A stretch of DNA of 64,000 bases from Limisphaera sp. (GTDB taxonomy: Bacteria; Verrucomicrobiota; Verrucomicrobiia; Limisphaerales; Limisphaeraceae). Within the stretch, counting starts at the first letter, position 1. Each line of letters starts with the position of its first letter. Positions 41,867-52,430 of this stretch are shown here, piece after piece. The DNA is taken from assembly GCA_025057755.1 (NCBI GenBank), contig JANWVC010000020.1, forward strand, positions 1 through 64,000, read 5' to 3'. The notes beneath the pieces were generated by a model. That model saw only the letters and a list, made by a program, of their open reading frames with translations, ran no database searches and was not told where the DNA came from. Position numbers and translations under genes: made by a program.

Positions 41867-42535
41867 ATGTCAGCCGTTTTCCCAAAGTGGATGAACCGGC
41901 TGCCCTTGATGATCCTCGTCGGGCTCTTGCTCGTCGGGGGCGGGGTGGTGGCGGGCGTTTGGTATTACTTCACCCCCAAATATACGCGGGTGGGCTATCA
42001 ACCTTTGCAGCCGGTGGCTTTTTCGCACAAGGTCCACGTGGATCAACTTGGTTTGGACTGCCGATATTGTCACCACGATGTGGAGCGGGCCTGGTTTTCG
42101 AATATCCCGGCGAGCAGTACGTGTATGAACTGCCACAATCAGGTGTTGAAAGATGATCCACGGCTGGCTCTGGTTCGGGAGAGTGTGGCCACGGGGCGGC
42201 CGATTCCTTGGGTGCAAGTTCACAAGGTGCCTGACTACGTGTATTTCAATCACGCGGTGCACGTTAACCGGGGTGTTAGTTGTGTTGAGTGTCACGGCCG
42301 GGTGGATCAGATGGATGAAGTATATCACGCCAAGCCATTGAGCATGGCCTTTTGCTTGGACTGCCATCGAGATCCGGCTTCCTTTCTCCGACCTCTGGAC
42401 AAGGTTACGGATTTGGCATGGCGCTGGAGCGTGGATCCAGCGGAACATGCTCGCCAGCAGCGGACGCAGGGCCGTTGGTTGATGGAGCACTGGCGGGTGG
42501 AATCGTTGCAAAATTGCTCGGCTTGTCATCGATGA
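41867..42535 (+). CDS. actA: Alternative complex III subunit ActA, pentahaem cytochrome c
   Basis: 222 aa. An N-terminal membrane anchor (about 11-34 LPLMILVGLLLVGGGVVAGV) precedes five CxxCH haem sites (CRYCH, CMNCH, CVECH, CLDCH, CSACH), the number known for ActA. Distal His residues are abundant (HKVHVDQLG, YFNHAVHVN). ActA takes electrons within the quinol:acceptor oxidoreductase that replaces the bc1 complex. Its stop overlaps the actB start by four bases. Start at 41867; an ATG eight codons on is also possible. Confidence 0.95.
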   Translation: MSAVFPKWMNRLPLMILVGLLLVGGGVVAGVWYYFTPKYTRVGYQPLQPVAFSHKVHVDQLGLDCRYCHHDVERAWFSNIPASSTCMNCHNQVLKDDPRLALVRESVATGRPIPWVQVHKVPDYVYFNHAVHVNRGVSCVECHGRVDQMDEVYHAKPLSMAFCLDCHRDPASFLRPLDKVTDLAWRWSVDPAEHARQQRTQGRWLMEHWRVESLQNCSACHR

Positions 42536-45500
42536 ACACGCAGCAGTCGTCCGAAGCCGGACCCGTACGCGAACGCCAGTACTGGCGCAGTATGGACCAA
42601 TGGGCACGCAGCCCGGAGGCCCAGCAATGGCTGGAGCGGGAATTCCCGGAGGCGTTGACCGAGGCTCCTGATGTCGTGTCCCGTCGGGAGTTTGTACGGC
42701 TGATGTCGGCTTCGTTGCTCTTGGCGGGTGTCGGATTGGGCAGCAGCGGTTGTCGCCGGCCCGAAGAGTACTTGATGCCTTTTGCCCAGCAGCCGGAGGG
42801 TTACGTGCATGGGCGTCCAGAGTTCTATGCGACGGCCATGCCGACACGCACAGGGGCCATTCCGTTGGTGGTCAAGGTCCATGAGGGCAGACCCATCAAA
42901 ATCGAGGGCAACGACCGGTATCCAGATGGCAACGGTGGCACAGACCGATGGGCGCAAGCTTCGATTCTAAGCATGTATGACCCTGACCGGGCTCGTCGCA
43001 TCACGCATCAAGGTCAAACGGTGCCGCGTCAGGTGGGATTCGATCAATTGGCTCGATTCGCCGAAGAGTTAAGGCACAGCGGAGGCCGCGGTTGGGCCAT
43101 TTTGGCCGAGCCCTCCACCTCACCGTCTCGCGCGCGGCTTCGTCGGGAATTGGTCTCCGTGTGCCCCGAGGTGATTTGGTGCGAGCATGATCCCTTGGAC
43201 CTGGGCGTGCATCGGAGGGCGGCAACGTTGGCTTATGGACGGCCGGTGCAACCACGATTACGATTTGATCGTGCGCGGGTGATCGTTTCGTTGGACTGCG
43301 ATTTCCTGGGCACAGAAGACGATGCTTTCCAGCACATCCGAAGATTTGCTGCGGGCAGACGCTTGGAGCAGCCGAGTGACACCATCAACCGGCTCTACGT
43401 GGTGGAACCGTTGCTGACCTTGACGGGTGTTCAGGCGGACCATCGACTGCGCTTGCCTGCCTCGCTGGTTCCGGCTGCAGCTCTGGCCCTGGCGCGTTTG
43501 TGTGGCGTGTCAGGTTTACCGGAGTTACCTACCGAAGGCCTCTGGATGGAGTGGCTGGAAGGTTGTGCTCAGGACCTGCGTGCCCATTCAGGCCAAGTGC
43601 TGGTGGTGGCAGGGTATCGTCAACCGTTGGCCGTGCACCTCCTGGCGCATGCCATCAATCACGCTCTGGGAGCGGTGGGTGAGACATTGGAATTGGTGCC
43701 CGCCGAACCCGCTTCTGAGGATGGTTTGGCTTCATTGGCCCAGTTGCTTCGGCAAGATCGGGTTCAGACGCTGGTAATCTTGGGAGCCAATCCCGTTTAC
43801 ACTGCGCCGGTGGATTTGCAGTGGTCCGAAGCGCAGGGGAAAGCCCGCGCGGTCTTGCGCCTTGGTTATGCGGAGGATGAGACCTTTCCCTTTTGTCATT
43901 GGCATTTCCCGCTGGCGCATTATTTGGAGAGCTGGGGCGATGTGTTGACCAGCGACGGGGCGTACCTGCCCGTTCAACCCTTGATTCAGCCGTTGTTCGG
44001 CGGTCTGACGGAGCTGGAATTCTTGGCTCGTCTGATGGGGCGCTCTGTCACCAGCCCTTATGAAATCGTGCGGGAAACATTCCGCGAGCGAGTCCAGCCG
44101 GCCAACGCGGAGGAGGAGTGGAAACGGTTTTTGCATGACGGTTATTGGAGTGGTCCTAGCTCTCCACTGCCCCGTCTGCCGATCCAAGAGGCAGTGATCC
44201 GCCAAGCCTGTGCCGGACTTACCTTCCCCTTACCGGGTCCCAATCGGCTCGAGATCGTGTGGCATCGTGATCACAAGGTCGATGATGGACGCTATGCCAA
44301 TAATGGATGGCTTCAAGAGCTGCCCGATCCGATCACGAAGATAACATGGGACAATGCTGTGTTGATGAGTCGCCGCACGGCCTTGGAGCTTGGTGTCAAA
44401 AACAGTGAGCTGGTCGAGGTGCGGCTGGGGGAACGGGTGGTGCTGGGCCCGGCTTGGGTGCAGCCGGGTATGGCGGATCATGTGCTGGCAGTGGCGTTGG
44501 GCTATGGCCGAGAACGCGCAGGGCGAGTGGGACGCCGGGTTGGATTCAATGCCTACGCGCTTCGACCCGGGGCGACCCCGCATTTTGTGACTGGTGCCCA
44601 AGTTCGCGGCACGGGCCGCTCTTATGCGCTGGCATGCACGCAAGACCACTGGTCCATGGAGGGCCGCCCGATCATCCGAGAGGCCAATTTGGACCAGTTT
44701 CGGAAATATCCGGATTTCGTGAAGCGTTTAAACCTTCACGAGCCTCCGGTGGTGGCGCCGTTGTATCCCAATCCACTCGATCGTGAAAAGCCCCGAGCGT
44801 TGCATCAATGGGGTATGTCCATTGACTTGAATGCATGCGTGGGTTGCTCCGCCTGTGTAGTTGCGTGTCAAAGTGAAAACAACATCCCCATTGTGGGGAA
44901 GGACCAGGTCCGACGCGGCCGGGAGATGCACTGGATGCGGATCGACCGGTATTACGCGAGTCATCCCGCGCGACAGACGGACAAGAGCGTGTGGCGGCGC
45001 TCGGAGCAACTCTGGCGCGAATCGTGGATCGATGATGTTCAAGTGGTGATGCAGCCCATGCTGTGTCAGCATTGCGAGGCTGCGCCGTGTGAAAACGTTT
45101 GCCCGGTCAATGCGACCGTGCACGATCATGAGGGACTGAATGTCATGGTGTACAACCGTTGTGTGGGCACGCGGTATTGCTCCAACAACTGTCCTTACAA
45201 GGTACGCCGCTTCAATTTCTTCGACTATAACAAGCGTCCGCTGGACGGCCTTTACAAGGGGCCTTTTGCGCGCAGGCCGCAAGAGGAGTTGGAGCTTGTC
45301 AAGATGGTCAAGAATCCCGACGTAACCGTACGGATGCGGGGCGTCATGGAGAAATGCACGTTTTGCATTCAACGGATCGAGCAGGCCAAGATTCAGCGCA
45401 AAGTCCAGGCGCGTGACTCGGGCGACGTGGTGGTGCCGGACGGTGCTTTCACCACGGCCTGTGCCCAGGCATGTCCGGCGGGTGCGATTGTTTTTGGTAA

Positions 45501-45765
45501 CGTGGCAGACCCGAACAGCCGGGTTTCACGTCTCAAGCGACAGTTGCGGGACTACACCGTATTGGAGTTTCTTCATATCAAACCGCGGACGACCTACCTG
45601 GCCCGGATCCGCAATCCGAATCCTGCCATGCCGGATTATCATGAGATTCCATTGACACTGGCTGAGTACACAGCTCGCTCGGGGGATCCGTTTGCGTCCG
45701 TTCACGGTGCTTCGGAGTCGCACGGGCACGACTCCGGCACGGATGTTCCGGCGCGTGCCCATTGA
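42532..45765 (+). CDS. actB: Alternative complex III subunit ActB, iron-sulfur protein
   Basis: 1077 aa. A twin-arginine signal is visible ([19 protein letters not shown]) followed by GSSGC, a possible lipobox. Residues about 60-720 resemble the molybdopterin oxidoreductase fold but without a recognisable cofactor Cys/Ser, as known for ActB. The C-terminal part carries four iron-sulfur cluster motifs: [38 protein letters not shown], and CTFC with a later CAQACP. In the family these hold three [4Fe-4S] and one [3Fe-4S] cluster and pass electrons from quinol to ActA. The frame opens at 42352, but the ATGA overlap with actA and the signal fix the start at 42532. Confidence 0.95.
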   Translation: MNTQQSSEAGPVRERQYWRSMDQWARSPEAQQWLEREFPEALTEAPDVVSRREFVRLMSASLLLAGVGLGSSGCRRPEEYLMPFAQQPEGYVHGRPEFYATAMPTRTGAIPLVVKVHEGRPIKIEGNDRYPDGNGGTDRWAQASILSMYDPDRARRITHQGQTVPRQVGFDQLARFAEELRHSGGRGWAILAEPSTSPSRARLRRELVSVCPEVIWCEHDPLDLGVHRRAATLAYGRPVQPRLRFDRARVIVSLDCDFLGTEDDAFQHIRRFAAGRRLEQPSDTINRLYVVEPLLTLTGVQADHRLRLPASLVPAAALALARLCGVSGLPELPTEGLWMEWLEGCAQDLRAHSGQVLVVAGYRQPLAVHLLAHAINHALGAVGETLELVPAEPASEDGLASLAQLLRQDRVQTLVILGANPVYTAPVDLQWSEAQGKARAVLRLGYAEDETFPFCHWHFPLAHYLESWGDVLTSDGAYLPVQPLIQPLFGGLTELEFLARLMGRSVTSPYEIVRETFRERVQPANAEEEWKRFLHDGYWSGPSSPLPRLPIQEAVIRQACAGLTFPLPGPNRLEIVWHRDHKVDDGRYANNGWLQELPDPITKITWDNAVLMSRRTALELGVKNSELVEVRLGERVVLGPAWVQPGMADHVLAVALGYGRERAGRVGRRVGFNAYALRPGATPHFVTGAQVRGTGRSYALACTQDHWSMEGRPIIREANLDQFRKYPDFVKRLNLHEPPVVAPLYPNPLDREKPRALHQWGMSIDLNACVGCSACVVACQSENNIPIVGKDQVRRGREMHWMRIDRYYASHPARQTDKSVWRRSEQLWRESWIDDVQVVMQPMLCQHCEAAPCENVCPVNATVHDHEGLNVMVYNRCVGTRYCSNNCPYKVRRFNFFDYNKRPLDGLYKGPFARRPQEELELVKMVKNPDVTVRMRGVMEKCTFCIQRIEQAKIQRKVQARDSGDVVVPDGAFTTACAQACPAGAIVFGNVADPNSRVSRLKRQLRDYTVLEFLHIKPRTTYLARIRNPNPAMPDYHEIPLTLAEYTARSGDPFASVHGASESHGHDSGTDVPARAH

Positions 45766-45784
45766 AGCGGGGAGGTTGGTGACC

Positions 45785-47212
45785 ATGGCTGAAGTTGCTG
45801 CATCGATGATGCCCCCGCCGGTCCCCAAGGAACTGGAGCGTCCGCCGTTGGTGTTGAACCAGCGGAGTTTGGGCTGGATTTCTGATCATATTGCAGGGAT
45901 CGCGGAAGGGAAGGCACCCCTTTGGTGGTGGCTGGCGTTTGTGCCCAGCTTTCTAATGTTCCTGCTCTTGATCGCCATGCTGGCTTATCAGATCAGCACG
46001 GGCGTTGGAGTGTGGGGCAATCACCATCCAACAATGTGGGGTTGGGACATCATCAACTTCGTATGGTGGATCGGCATTGGGCATGCCGGGACGCTCATTT
46101 CTGCGATTCTGTTTTTGTTGCGTCAACGATGGCGTACGGCGGTGAATCGGGCTGCCGAGGCGATGACGATCTTTGCCGTCATGTGCGCCGGCATTTATCC
46201 GGCGGTGCACGTGGGCCGGGTCTGGTTCGACTGGTATTTGTTCCCCATTCCCAATGCCAACGGGATCTGGCCGCAATTCCGTTCGCCGTTGATGTGGGAC
46301 GTCTTTGCCGTGTCCACGTATTTTACCGTTTCGGTGCTTTTTTGGTACATGGGGTTGATTCCCGATCTGGCAGTGATGCGGGATCGGGCGCGGACCCGGT
46401 TCCGGCAGATCGTGTATGGATTGCTGGCGCTCGGTTGGACGGGGGCTAACCGGCATTGGACCAATTACGAAAAAGCATACCTGATTTTAGCGGGACTGAG
46501 CACACCCTTGGTGTTGTCGGTGCATTCTATTGTGTCCCTGGATTTCGCAGTGTCCCAGTTGCCGGGATGGCATACGACGATTTTCCCACCGTACTTCGTA
46601 GCCGGGGCCATCTTTTCCGGATTCGGCATGGTGCTGACGTTGTTGGTGCCCTTGCGGAAACTCTGTCGGTTGGAGGACGTGATCACGATGCGGCACATCG
46701 ACGTGATGTGCAAGGTAACCCTGGCCACCGGAAGCATTGTGGGATACGCCTATGCCATGGAGTTTTTCATCGCATGGTACAGCGGCAGTCCGTATGAGCG
46801 GTTTGCCTTTTTGAATCGGGCGTTGGGCCCTTATTGGTGGGGTTACTGGCTAATGTTGATCTGCAACGTGGCTGTGCCGCAGTTGTTTTGGTTTCGGCGC
46901 GTGCGGCAAAACCTCTGGCTTGTGTTTGTGATTTCGATTCTGGTGAACATTGGCATGTGGTTCGAACGATTTGTGATTATCGTGATCTCGTTGCACCGGG
47001 AGTTTTTGCCGGCCAATTGGGGGTATTATATGCCGACCTGGGTGGATGTGGCCACTTTTCTGGGTACGTTCGGCCTGTTTTTCACGATGTTTCTCCTGTT
47101 TATGCGGTTTTTGCCCATGATTGCCATTTCGGAGGTGAAAGGAGTGACGCCTCAGGCTGATCCGCATCATCCGTTGGGCGGGGCCAAACTGCACGGAGGA
47201 GCTGCCTCATGA
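45785..47212 (+). CDS. actC: Alternative complex III subunit ActC, NrfD-like quinol-binding membrane protein
   Basis: 475 aa polytopic protein with about ten predicted helices, of the NrfD/PsrC family. Conserved parts: [16 protein letters not shown]-like stretch ([19 protein letters not shown]), [17 protein letters not shown], and [22 protein letters not shown]. It is one of the two quinol-interacting membrane subunits of the complex. The start at 45785 is preferred because GGAGGT lies 9 bases upstream; the frame open to 45692 runs into actB. Its end overlaps actD by four bases. Confidence 0.95.
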   Translation: MAEVAASMMPPPVPKELERPPLVLNQRSLGWISDHIAGIAEGKAPLWWWLAFVPSFLMFLLLIAMLAYQISTGVGVWGNHHPTMWGWDIINFVWWIGIGHAGTLISAILFLLRQRWRTAVNRAAEAMTIFAVMCAGIYPAVHVGRVWFDWYLFPIPNANGIWPQFRSPLMWDVFAVSTYFTVSVLFWYMGLIPDLAVMRDRARTRFRQIVYGLLALGWTGANRHWTNYEKAYLILAGLSTPLVLSVHSIVSLDFAVSQLPGWHTTIFPPYFVAGAIFSGFGMVLTLLVPLRKLCRLEDVITMRHIDVMCKVTLATGSIVGYAYAMEFFIAWYSGSPYERFAFLNRALGPYWWGYWLMLICNVAVPQLFWFRRVRQNLWLVFVISILVNIGMWFERFVIIVISLHREFLPANWGYYMPTWVDVATFLGTFGLFFTMFLLFMRFLPMIAISEVKGVTPQADPHHPLGGAKLHGGAAS

Positions 47213-47754
47213 ACGAATCGGCCAAGTCATTCGGAGTTTTGGCAGAGTTCGCTACGCCGGCTGATTTGATGCATGCGGCGGAAAAGGTTCGGGACGCGGG
47301 TTACCAGCGTTGGGATGTTTACACCCCCTTTCCGGTTCATGGCATGGATCACGCCATGGGCTTGAAGAATTCGAAGGTAGGATGGTTTGCCTTTTTGGGC
47401 GGGCTGACCGGTTATACCACGGGCATGTTGATGATTTGGTACATGAACGCCCATGACTACCCGATTGTGGTGGGCGGCAAGCCGATGTTCAGTCCTTTTT
47501 CCGCTTTCCCGCCCTCATACGAATTGACCATTTTGCTGGGGGCCTTCGGTGCGTTGGGGGGGATGTTGATTCTGAATCGGCTGCCTCGCTGGCATCATCC
47601 CTTGTTGAAGCACCCACGGTTCATCAATCGAGGTGCGAGTCACGATAAGTTCTTTCTGGTGATCGAGGCTTCAGATCCCAAATACGATGAAAGGGCGGTG
47701 AAGGAGTTTTTAGCTGCCCTGGGCGGGCGGAACATTGAGGTGGTGGAGGAGTGA
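47209..47754 (+). CDS. actD: Alternative complex III subunit ActD (DUF3341)
   Basis: 181 aa with two helices (about 63-83 and 103-123). [24 protein letters not shown] and [17 protein letters not shown] are the DUF3341 signature. ActD has no cofactor and stabilises the complex. Overlaps actC and actE by four bases each. Confidence 0.93.
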   Translation: MNESAKSFGVLAEFATPADLMHAAEKVRDAGYQRWDVYTPFPVHGMDHAMGLKNSKVGWFAFLGGLTGYTTGMLMIWYMNAHDYPIVVGGKPMFSPFSAFPPSYELTILLGAFGALGGMLILNRLPRWHHPLLKHPRFINRGASHDKFFLVIEASDPKYDERAVKEFLAALGGRNIEVVEE

Positions 47755-48404
47755 TGCGTTATTTTCTGCTCATTTACGCCCTGGTGGTGGGCATCGTCGT
47801 GGCGATTGCCGGATGCCGAGGCAGCCTGTCGCGCAAGCCTCCCATTGAAGTCTTTCCGGACATGGACCGTCAGTTAAAATTGCGGCCGCAACAACCGAAT
47901 GGTTTTTTCCCGAACGGAATAAGTTCCCAACCACCGGTTCCGGGTACGATCCGACGTTCGCTTCCCATTCAGACCCTTAGCGGACCGGTTTATCCGTTTG
48001 AGGATGCGCCGGTGAACACGGGTCGATGGCCCGGTGTGACGAATTTCGTGGAATTGAATCCATTGGCGGTGAGTGGGGCCCTCCTGCGACGGGGGCAGGA
48101 GCGATTTGGCATTTATTGCGCTCCCTGCCACGGGCCGGCCGGTGATGGCAACGGGGTGACGCGGAAGCTGGGGATGGCCGTGGTGGCCAATCTGCACGAT
48201 CCGCGCATTGTGGAAATGCCGGACGGCGAAATTTTTCATGTCATCAGCCACGGTCGGAATTTGATGCAGGGATACGCCGCGCAAATCCCGGTGGAGGACC
48301 GCTGGGCGATTGTCGCCTATGTGCGCGTCTTGCAGCGGAGTTGGCTGGGTAGCTTAGAAGATTTGCCTTTGCATCTGCGACAAAGTTTGGAGCGTCAACC
48401 ATGA
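47751..48404 (+). CDS. actE: Alternative complex III subunit ActE, monohaem cytochrome c lipoprotein
   Basis: 217 aa. Signal with lipobox VAIAGC (Cys about residue 20). One haem site CAPCHG near residue 123, with a distal Met in MQGYAAQIP. DMDRQLKLRPQQPN is typical for the N-terminal region of ActE. Membrane-bound electron carrier at the periplasmic face. Overlaps actF by four bases. Confidence 0.93.
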   Translation: MMRYFLLIYALVVGIVVAIAGCRGSLSRKPPIEVFPDMDRQLKLRPQQPNGFFPNGISSQPPVPGTIRRSLPIQTLSGPVYPFEDAPVNTGRWPGVTNFVELNPLAVSGALLRRGQERFGIYCAPCHGPAGDGNGVTRKLGMAVVANLHDPRIVEMPDGEIFHVISHGRNLMQGYAAQIPVEDRWAIVAYVRVLQRSWLGSLEDLPLHLRQSLERQP

Positions 48405-49672
48405 CCGCGAAACAAGTGCAACTGGGACCGCCCTGGGACTTGGAACGCTGGCGCCGGGTGCCGGATTTTTGCTTGGTGGGCGGGGGGATTTTGGCGGTGC
48501 TGGGAGCCATACTGAACCTCAAGGAGTTTGCGCATGCTTGGCTACTTGGGTTCATGTTTTGGTTGAGCATCGGCCTGGGGGCCCTTTTTCTGGTCATGGT
48601 GCACCACCTGTTTGATGCCGGATGGTCGGTGCCCATCCGGCGCCAATGTGAGCACATTGCCAGTTTGCTGTTCCCATGGATGCTGATTTTGTGGGTGCCG
48701 GTGGGTCTATTGGCTCCCCATTTGTACAGTTGGATGACCCTGGATCCAAATCAGGACCATGCGTTGCATGCAAAATGGCCCTTACTGACGCGACCTGCCT
48801 TTTATCTGATTTCATTATTGTGTTTTGCCGCCTGGGGTTTCTTTGCGCATCGGCTGCGGCGATGGTCGCTGCGGCAGGACGAGACTGGTGAGGCCCTCTG
48901 CACCTTTCGAATGCGGTTTTATTCGGCCTCGGGGATCTTTGTGTATGCGTTTACTTTGACACTGGCTGCGATTCTCTGGATGAAGGCGATGCAGCACCAG
49001 TGGTTTTCCACCATGTACGGGGTGTATTACTTTGCCGGCAGTGTCTGGGCTACATTAACCACGGTGTATGTCATCACGGCGGTGTTGAATCGTCAACGAG
49101 TGCTGACGCATGTCCTGCATGATCATCAGTTTTACTTCCTGGGCACATTGATCTTCGCCTTCACGGTGTTTTACGCTTACATCCACTTCAGCCAATATTT
49201 CATCATTTGGAACGCGAACATCCCGGAGGAAACCTTTTGGTACGTGATCCGGGAGCGTGGCGGTTGGTTTTGGGTTGGATTAGTCATCATCTTCGGGCAC
49301 TTCTTCTTGCCGTTTCTGGCGTTGCTGCGGATTGATGCCAAGAGCCAGTTATGGTTGATGGGGCCGTTGATGGTTTGGGCCTGGCTGATGCACGGCGTGG
49401 ACCTTGGGTTCAATATTTACCCCGTGATCCATCCGGAGGGTCCGCCGCTGCAATGGCTGTGGCTCCCCTTGGGGTGTTGGGCCTTCATGGGCGGACTGCT
49501 CACCAAACGATACCTCGCCAAGTATGCTGCAGCGGCCCCTTATCCGGTCAAAGACCCGCGTTTGATTGAGGCCATGGGCATGTACCATCCAGTTCCGACT
49601 CAGATTTCCGGGGGCGAATTGGATCAGGTGGACGATCTTCCGGATGCACCCCCGCAACCGGAACGCGGGTGA
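48401..49672 (+). CDS. actF: Alternative complex III subunit ActF, second NrfD-like membrane protein
   Basis: 423 aa, ten predicted helices. Conserved spots are LGALFLVMVHHLFDAGWSVPIRR, MKAMQHQWFSTMYGVYYFAG and AYIHFSQYFIIWNANIPEET, all characteristic of ActF. Paralogue of ActC, probably part of proton or quinol handling. Last classical act gene, followed after 12 bases by a small membrane protein and the CcoN-like gene. Confidence 0.94.
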   Translation: MTAKQVQLGPPWDLERWRRVPDFCLVGGGILAVLGAILNLKEFAHAWLLGFMFWLSIGLGALFLVMVHHLFDAGWSVPIRRQCEHIASLLFPWMLILWVPVGLLAPHLYSWMTLDPNQDHALHAKWPLLTRPAFYLISLLCFAAWGFFAHRLRRWSLRQDETGEALCTFRMRFYSASGIFVYAFTLTLAAILWMKAMQHQWFSTMYGVYYFAGSVWATLTTVYVITAVLNRQRVLTHVLHDHQFYFLGTLIFAFTVFYAYIHFSQYFIIWNANIPEETFWYVIRERGGWFWVGLVIIFGHFFLPFLALLRIDAKSQLWLMGPLMVWAWLMHGVDLGFNIYPVIHPEGPPLQWLWLPLGCWAFMGGLLTKRYLAKYAAAAPYPVKDPRLIEAMGMYHPVPTQISGGELDQVDDLPDAPPQPERG

Positions 49673-49684
49673 ACGAGTCTGGGC

Positions 49685-50062
49685 ATGAAATCGAGTGCTG
49701 CAGCGGTTAAGAACGGATTGTGGCGTTATGTGGCAGCGGCGTTGATTGCGCTGGGCGCCGTGGTGCTGACGGTGGTGGCTACGCGCCGGCTGGTCAGCCC
49801 GCCGCCGTTGAACGCGCAACGAGCTGCCGAGCGTTACAAGGCTTTGGAGGAAGTGCGTGCCAGTTCACAACTGATGTTGACCACGGCCGCGTGGTTGAAT
49901 CGAGATCAGGGAGTGGTGCGCCTGCCCATTGAGCTGGCGATGGAGATTGTAGAGCGCGAATGGCGCGACCCCGCTCAAGGACGGTCCAATTTGATGGAGC
50001 GCGTGCGGCGCGCTTATGCCGCGCCGCCTGCGCCGCCTGTCCAACCCAGTCCGTACGAATGA
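49685..50062 (+). CDS. Small single-helix membrane protein between actF and ccoN-like gene
   Basis: 125 aa. One helix near 15-33 (YVAAALIALGAVVLTVVATRR), a soluble helix-rich part with DQGVVRLPIELAMEIVEREW, and a Pro-rich tail. Not a family I can name; its place recalls ActG, a small extra subunit of some alternative complex III operons. Its stop overlaps the CcoN-like start by four bases. Confidence 0.7.
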   Translation: MKSSAAAVKNGLWRYVAAALIALGAVVLTVVATRRLVSPPPLNAQRAAERYKALEEVRASSQLMLTTAAWLNRDQGVVRLPIELAMEIVEREWRDPAQGRSNLMERVRRAYAAPPAPPVQPSPYE

Positions 50063-51537
50063 AGGTCGTGGAGCAACGAGAGAGACCGGTGGAGACTGGT
50101 CGGCTGCCAATGGTGAAAGGCGAGGCAGGGCAACCTGGGGAGAAGGTTTCCGGAGGTTTTTGGGCCGTCATGGGGTGGGTTGGGGGCGGGGCCTTTGGTT
50201 GGGTTGTAGCGGCCTTGTTGAGCTTGATCGCCTCGATCAAGTTTCACAGTCCGGGATTTTGGGCGGATACGCCACTTTTGACCTATGGACGGGTGCGGGT
50301 TGCGGCGTTGCAAGGAATGTGGTGGGGCGGCGCCGTGCCGTTGTTATTCGGGGCGATGTTGGGTTGGATGGGCCGGTCAGCGCCGGGCGGAGTGCGCTTT
50401 TCTGGCTTGGCGCTGTTGGGAGCGATCGTATGGCATTTGGGTGCGTGCTTGGGGATTGTAGGAGTTCTTTTGGGTCACACGACTGGTTATGACGGCTGGG
50501 GTATGCCGAATGCAGCTGTGTGGGTTTGCGTAGCGGGCTTGCTGTTGTTTACTGTGTCAGTAACGGCCACGTTTCACAATCGGGGCGAGCGGGGTCTGCA
50601 GCTGGCCCATGGGTTTCTCTGGGCTGGTTACTTGTGGTTGGGCTGGGTTTCGTTGGCGGCGTTTGTGTTGTTGGGCCTCCAGCCTGTTCGAGGTGTGTTG
50701 CAGTGGTTGGTGGACGCCTGGTATGTCGCCAACGCGCAGATGGTGGCCGGCACGCTTCTGGGCTGGGGGATTTTGTACGCGTGGTTGCCGGTTTGGACGG
50801 GACGACCTTTGTATAGCAGGTATCTGGGCATGATGACGTTTTTGGGTTTGGTAATGTTGGCCGGCTGGACGGGCGTAACGCCGTCTGCTCCGGTGCCGGC
50901 CTGGTTGCCAGTGCTCGCTACAGTGACGACTGTCCTTTGCATCGTACCTTGGACGGCAGCGTGGTTGAATTGGCGCGGGTCTGTTTCGCGCTGTGGGTGC
51001 GTCTTGTGGCGGGATGCCGTGGCATGCTTCGCCGTAGTTGGTTGTGTCGCTTTTTTCTGGAGTGCGGTTGGAAAGTTAGGGTTGCACGTGCCAGGGATTT
51101 CCACGGTTTTAGAGTTTACCTGGTGGGAACCGGCGCGCCATTGGGCGCACGTGTGTGGGTTTTTGGGACTCACAGGTGTGGCGGGGACGTACGCCTGGTT
51201 GAGAAGCTTTCCTGAGAGGGAGGGGCGGGCAGTCGCGGCTCGTACACAATTTTGGTGCTTGACAGCGGGGTTGGTATTGTGTGTGGCGCCGCTGGCAGTC
51301 GCAGGCATTGTACAGGGACTGAGTTGGCAGGATCCGAGCGTGCCGAATGTCGAAGTTCTTCGTCGGACCTTGATGTGGTTGCGTTTGAGCACTGTGGGGG
51401 AACTTTTGATGCTAGTGGGTTGGATTCTGTTTTGCGTGACTTTGAGCAGCTTGGCCCTTAAACGCGGCCGGGCATGTTGGTCGGATGGGTGGCGAAGGAT
51501 CACCACTCCCCTTCAGGAGCAGGAGACGGCGAAATGA
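50059..51537 (+). CDS. CcoN-like (cbb3 oxidase subunit I) membrane protein lacking haem/copper ligands
   Basis: 492 aa, about 12 helices. Homology to CcoN is clear in the ungapped stretch WYVANAQMVAG ... GRPLYS (about 221-253) and in YGRVRV (76-81). But the His that holds the low-spin haem in helix II (GRLRPLHTN in CcoN) is Ala83, the first CuB His (WWYGHNA) is Ala224, and the two helix VII His (AGPHHL) are replaced in GWTGVTPSAP. Only RHWAHVCG late in the protein could correspond to the helix X pair. As it stands it cannot form an oxygen-reducing centre. The start at 50059 is set by the ATGA overlap and the position of the first helix; the frame open to 49960 lies in the previous gene. Loss of function or an electron-passing role are both possible. 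Confidence 0.8.
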   Translation: MKVVEQRERPVETGRLPMVKGEAGQPGEKVSGGFWAVMGWVGGGAFGWVVAALLSLIASIKFHSPGFWADTPLLTYGRVRVAALQGMWWGGAVPLLFGAMLGWMGRSAPGGVRFSGLALLGAIVWHLGACLGIVGVLLGHTTGYDGWGMPNAAVWVCVAGLLLFTVSVTATFHNRGERGLQLAHGFLWAGYLWLGWVSLAAFVLLGLQPVRGVLQWLVDAWYVANAQMVAGTLLGWGILYAWLPVWTGRPLYSRYLGMMTFLGLVMLAGWTGVTPSAPVPAWLPVLATVTTVLCIVPWTAAWLNWRGSVSRCGCVLWRDAVACFAVVGCVAFFWSAVGKLGLHVPGISTVLEFTWWEPARHWAHVCGFLGLTGVAGTYAWLRSFPEREGRAVAARTQFWCLTAGLVLCVAPLAVAGIVQGLSWQDPSVPNVEVLRRTLMWLRLSTVGELLMLVGWILFCVTLSSLALKRGRACWSDGWRRITTPLQEQETAK

Positions 51538-52430
51538 GCCGGGGCAGTTGGATTTTCATTTTGTCCTTGCTGGGAATGATAGGATCCTGGTTTGGCACGG
51601 TTCTGTATCCTCAAATCCAGTTGGGCCGGATGGTAGAAACTCGGACGGTGCCGGATGGTCAGGTTTACCCAGTAGCGCGGCCCGGCTTGGCAGCCCAAGG
51701 GCGTGAGGTATATCGGTCGCAGGGATGTTACACATGCCACAGCCAGCAGGTGCGGCAGGAAGGGGTGTCAGTGGGTCTGGCTATCACAAAGGTAGGGACC
51801 AATCAAACGGCTCTGGTAGAGGCGATTTTGAGGATAGCTCCGCAATGGCGCCGGGACCAGGTGACAGCAGGATTGGAGCGGTTGCCGTTCCAGGTCATGG
51901 ATGGAGTTGCAGCAGCGGAAGCGGAGCGGGCACGACGCCCGTTGGAGGCCGCCGGGGCGACCACGATGGTGACCGTTAGACCGGTGGGTGCGGATCTAGC
52001 CCGGGGTTGGGGGCTGCGACGCAGTGTCGCAGCGGATTTTTTATGGGATCATCCGGTCATGTTGGGTTCGCAGCGGGTTGGACCCGACTTGGCAGGAGTT
52101 GGATCGCGGTTGCCGGATGAAAACTGGCTACTGGTTCATTTGTGGGATCCGCAGATTCATACTCCAGGGTCGATGATGCCTCCGTATCGTTACTTGTTTG
52201 AAGTGCGACCTGCAGCGGAGGTGGCATCGCAAGATGCGCTGCTTTTGCCTGAGGGGAAAGGGCCCGGACCCGGCAAGGTGGTGGTGCCGCGACCGGAGGC
52301 GCGAGCGCTGGTGGCGTACTTGCGAAGCTTGGAGGCGAAAGCACCTTTGTTTGAGACACCGGTGATACTGCCGGCTGGGCTGTCTGGCACGAGCGCGCTT
52401 TCGGTGCACGCGGCAGTGGAGCGTCCATGA
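51534..52430 (+). CDS. CcoO-like monohaem cytochrome c with enlarged loop
   Basis: 298 aa. A single N-terminal helix (WIFILSLLGMIGSWFGTVLY), then GREVYRSQGCYTCHSQQVR with the haem site CYTCH, and the CcoO signature DFLWDHPVMLGSQRVGPDLAGVG. The axial Met lies in GSMMPPY. Between haem site and signature there is an insert of about 85 residues compared with ordinary CcoO, rich in Ala/Arg. Overlaps both neighbours by four bases. It should sit on the periplasmic side next to the CcoN-like subunit and receive electrons. Confidence 0.88.
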   Translation: MSRGSWIFILSLLGMIGSWFGTVLYPQIQLGRMVETRTVPDGQVYPVARPGLAAQGREVYRSQGCYTCHSQQVRQEGVSVGLAITKVGTNQTALVEAILRIAPQWRRDQVTAGLERLPFQVMDGVAAAEAERARRPLEAAGATTMVTVRPVGADLARGWGLRRSVAADFLWDHPVMLGSQRVGPDLAGVGSRLPDENWLLVHLWDPQIHTPGSMMPPYRYLFEVRPAAEVASQDALLLPEGKGPGPGKVVVPRPEARALVAYLRSLEAKAPLFETPVILPAGLSGTSALSVHAAVERP

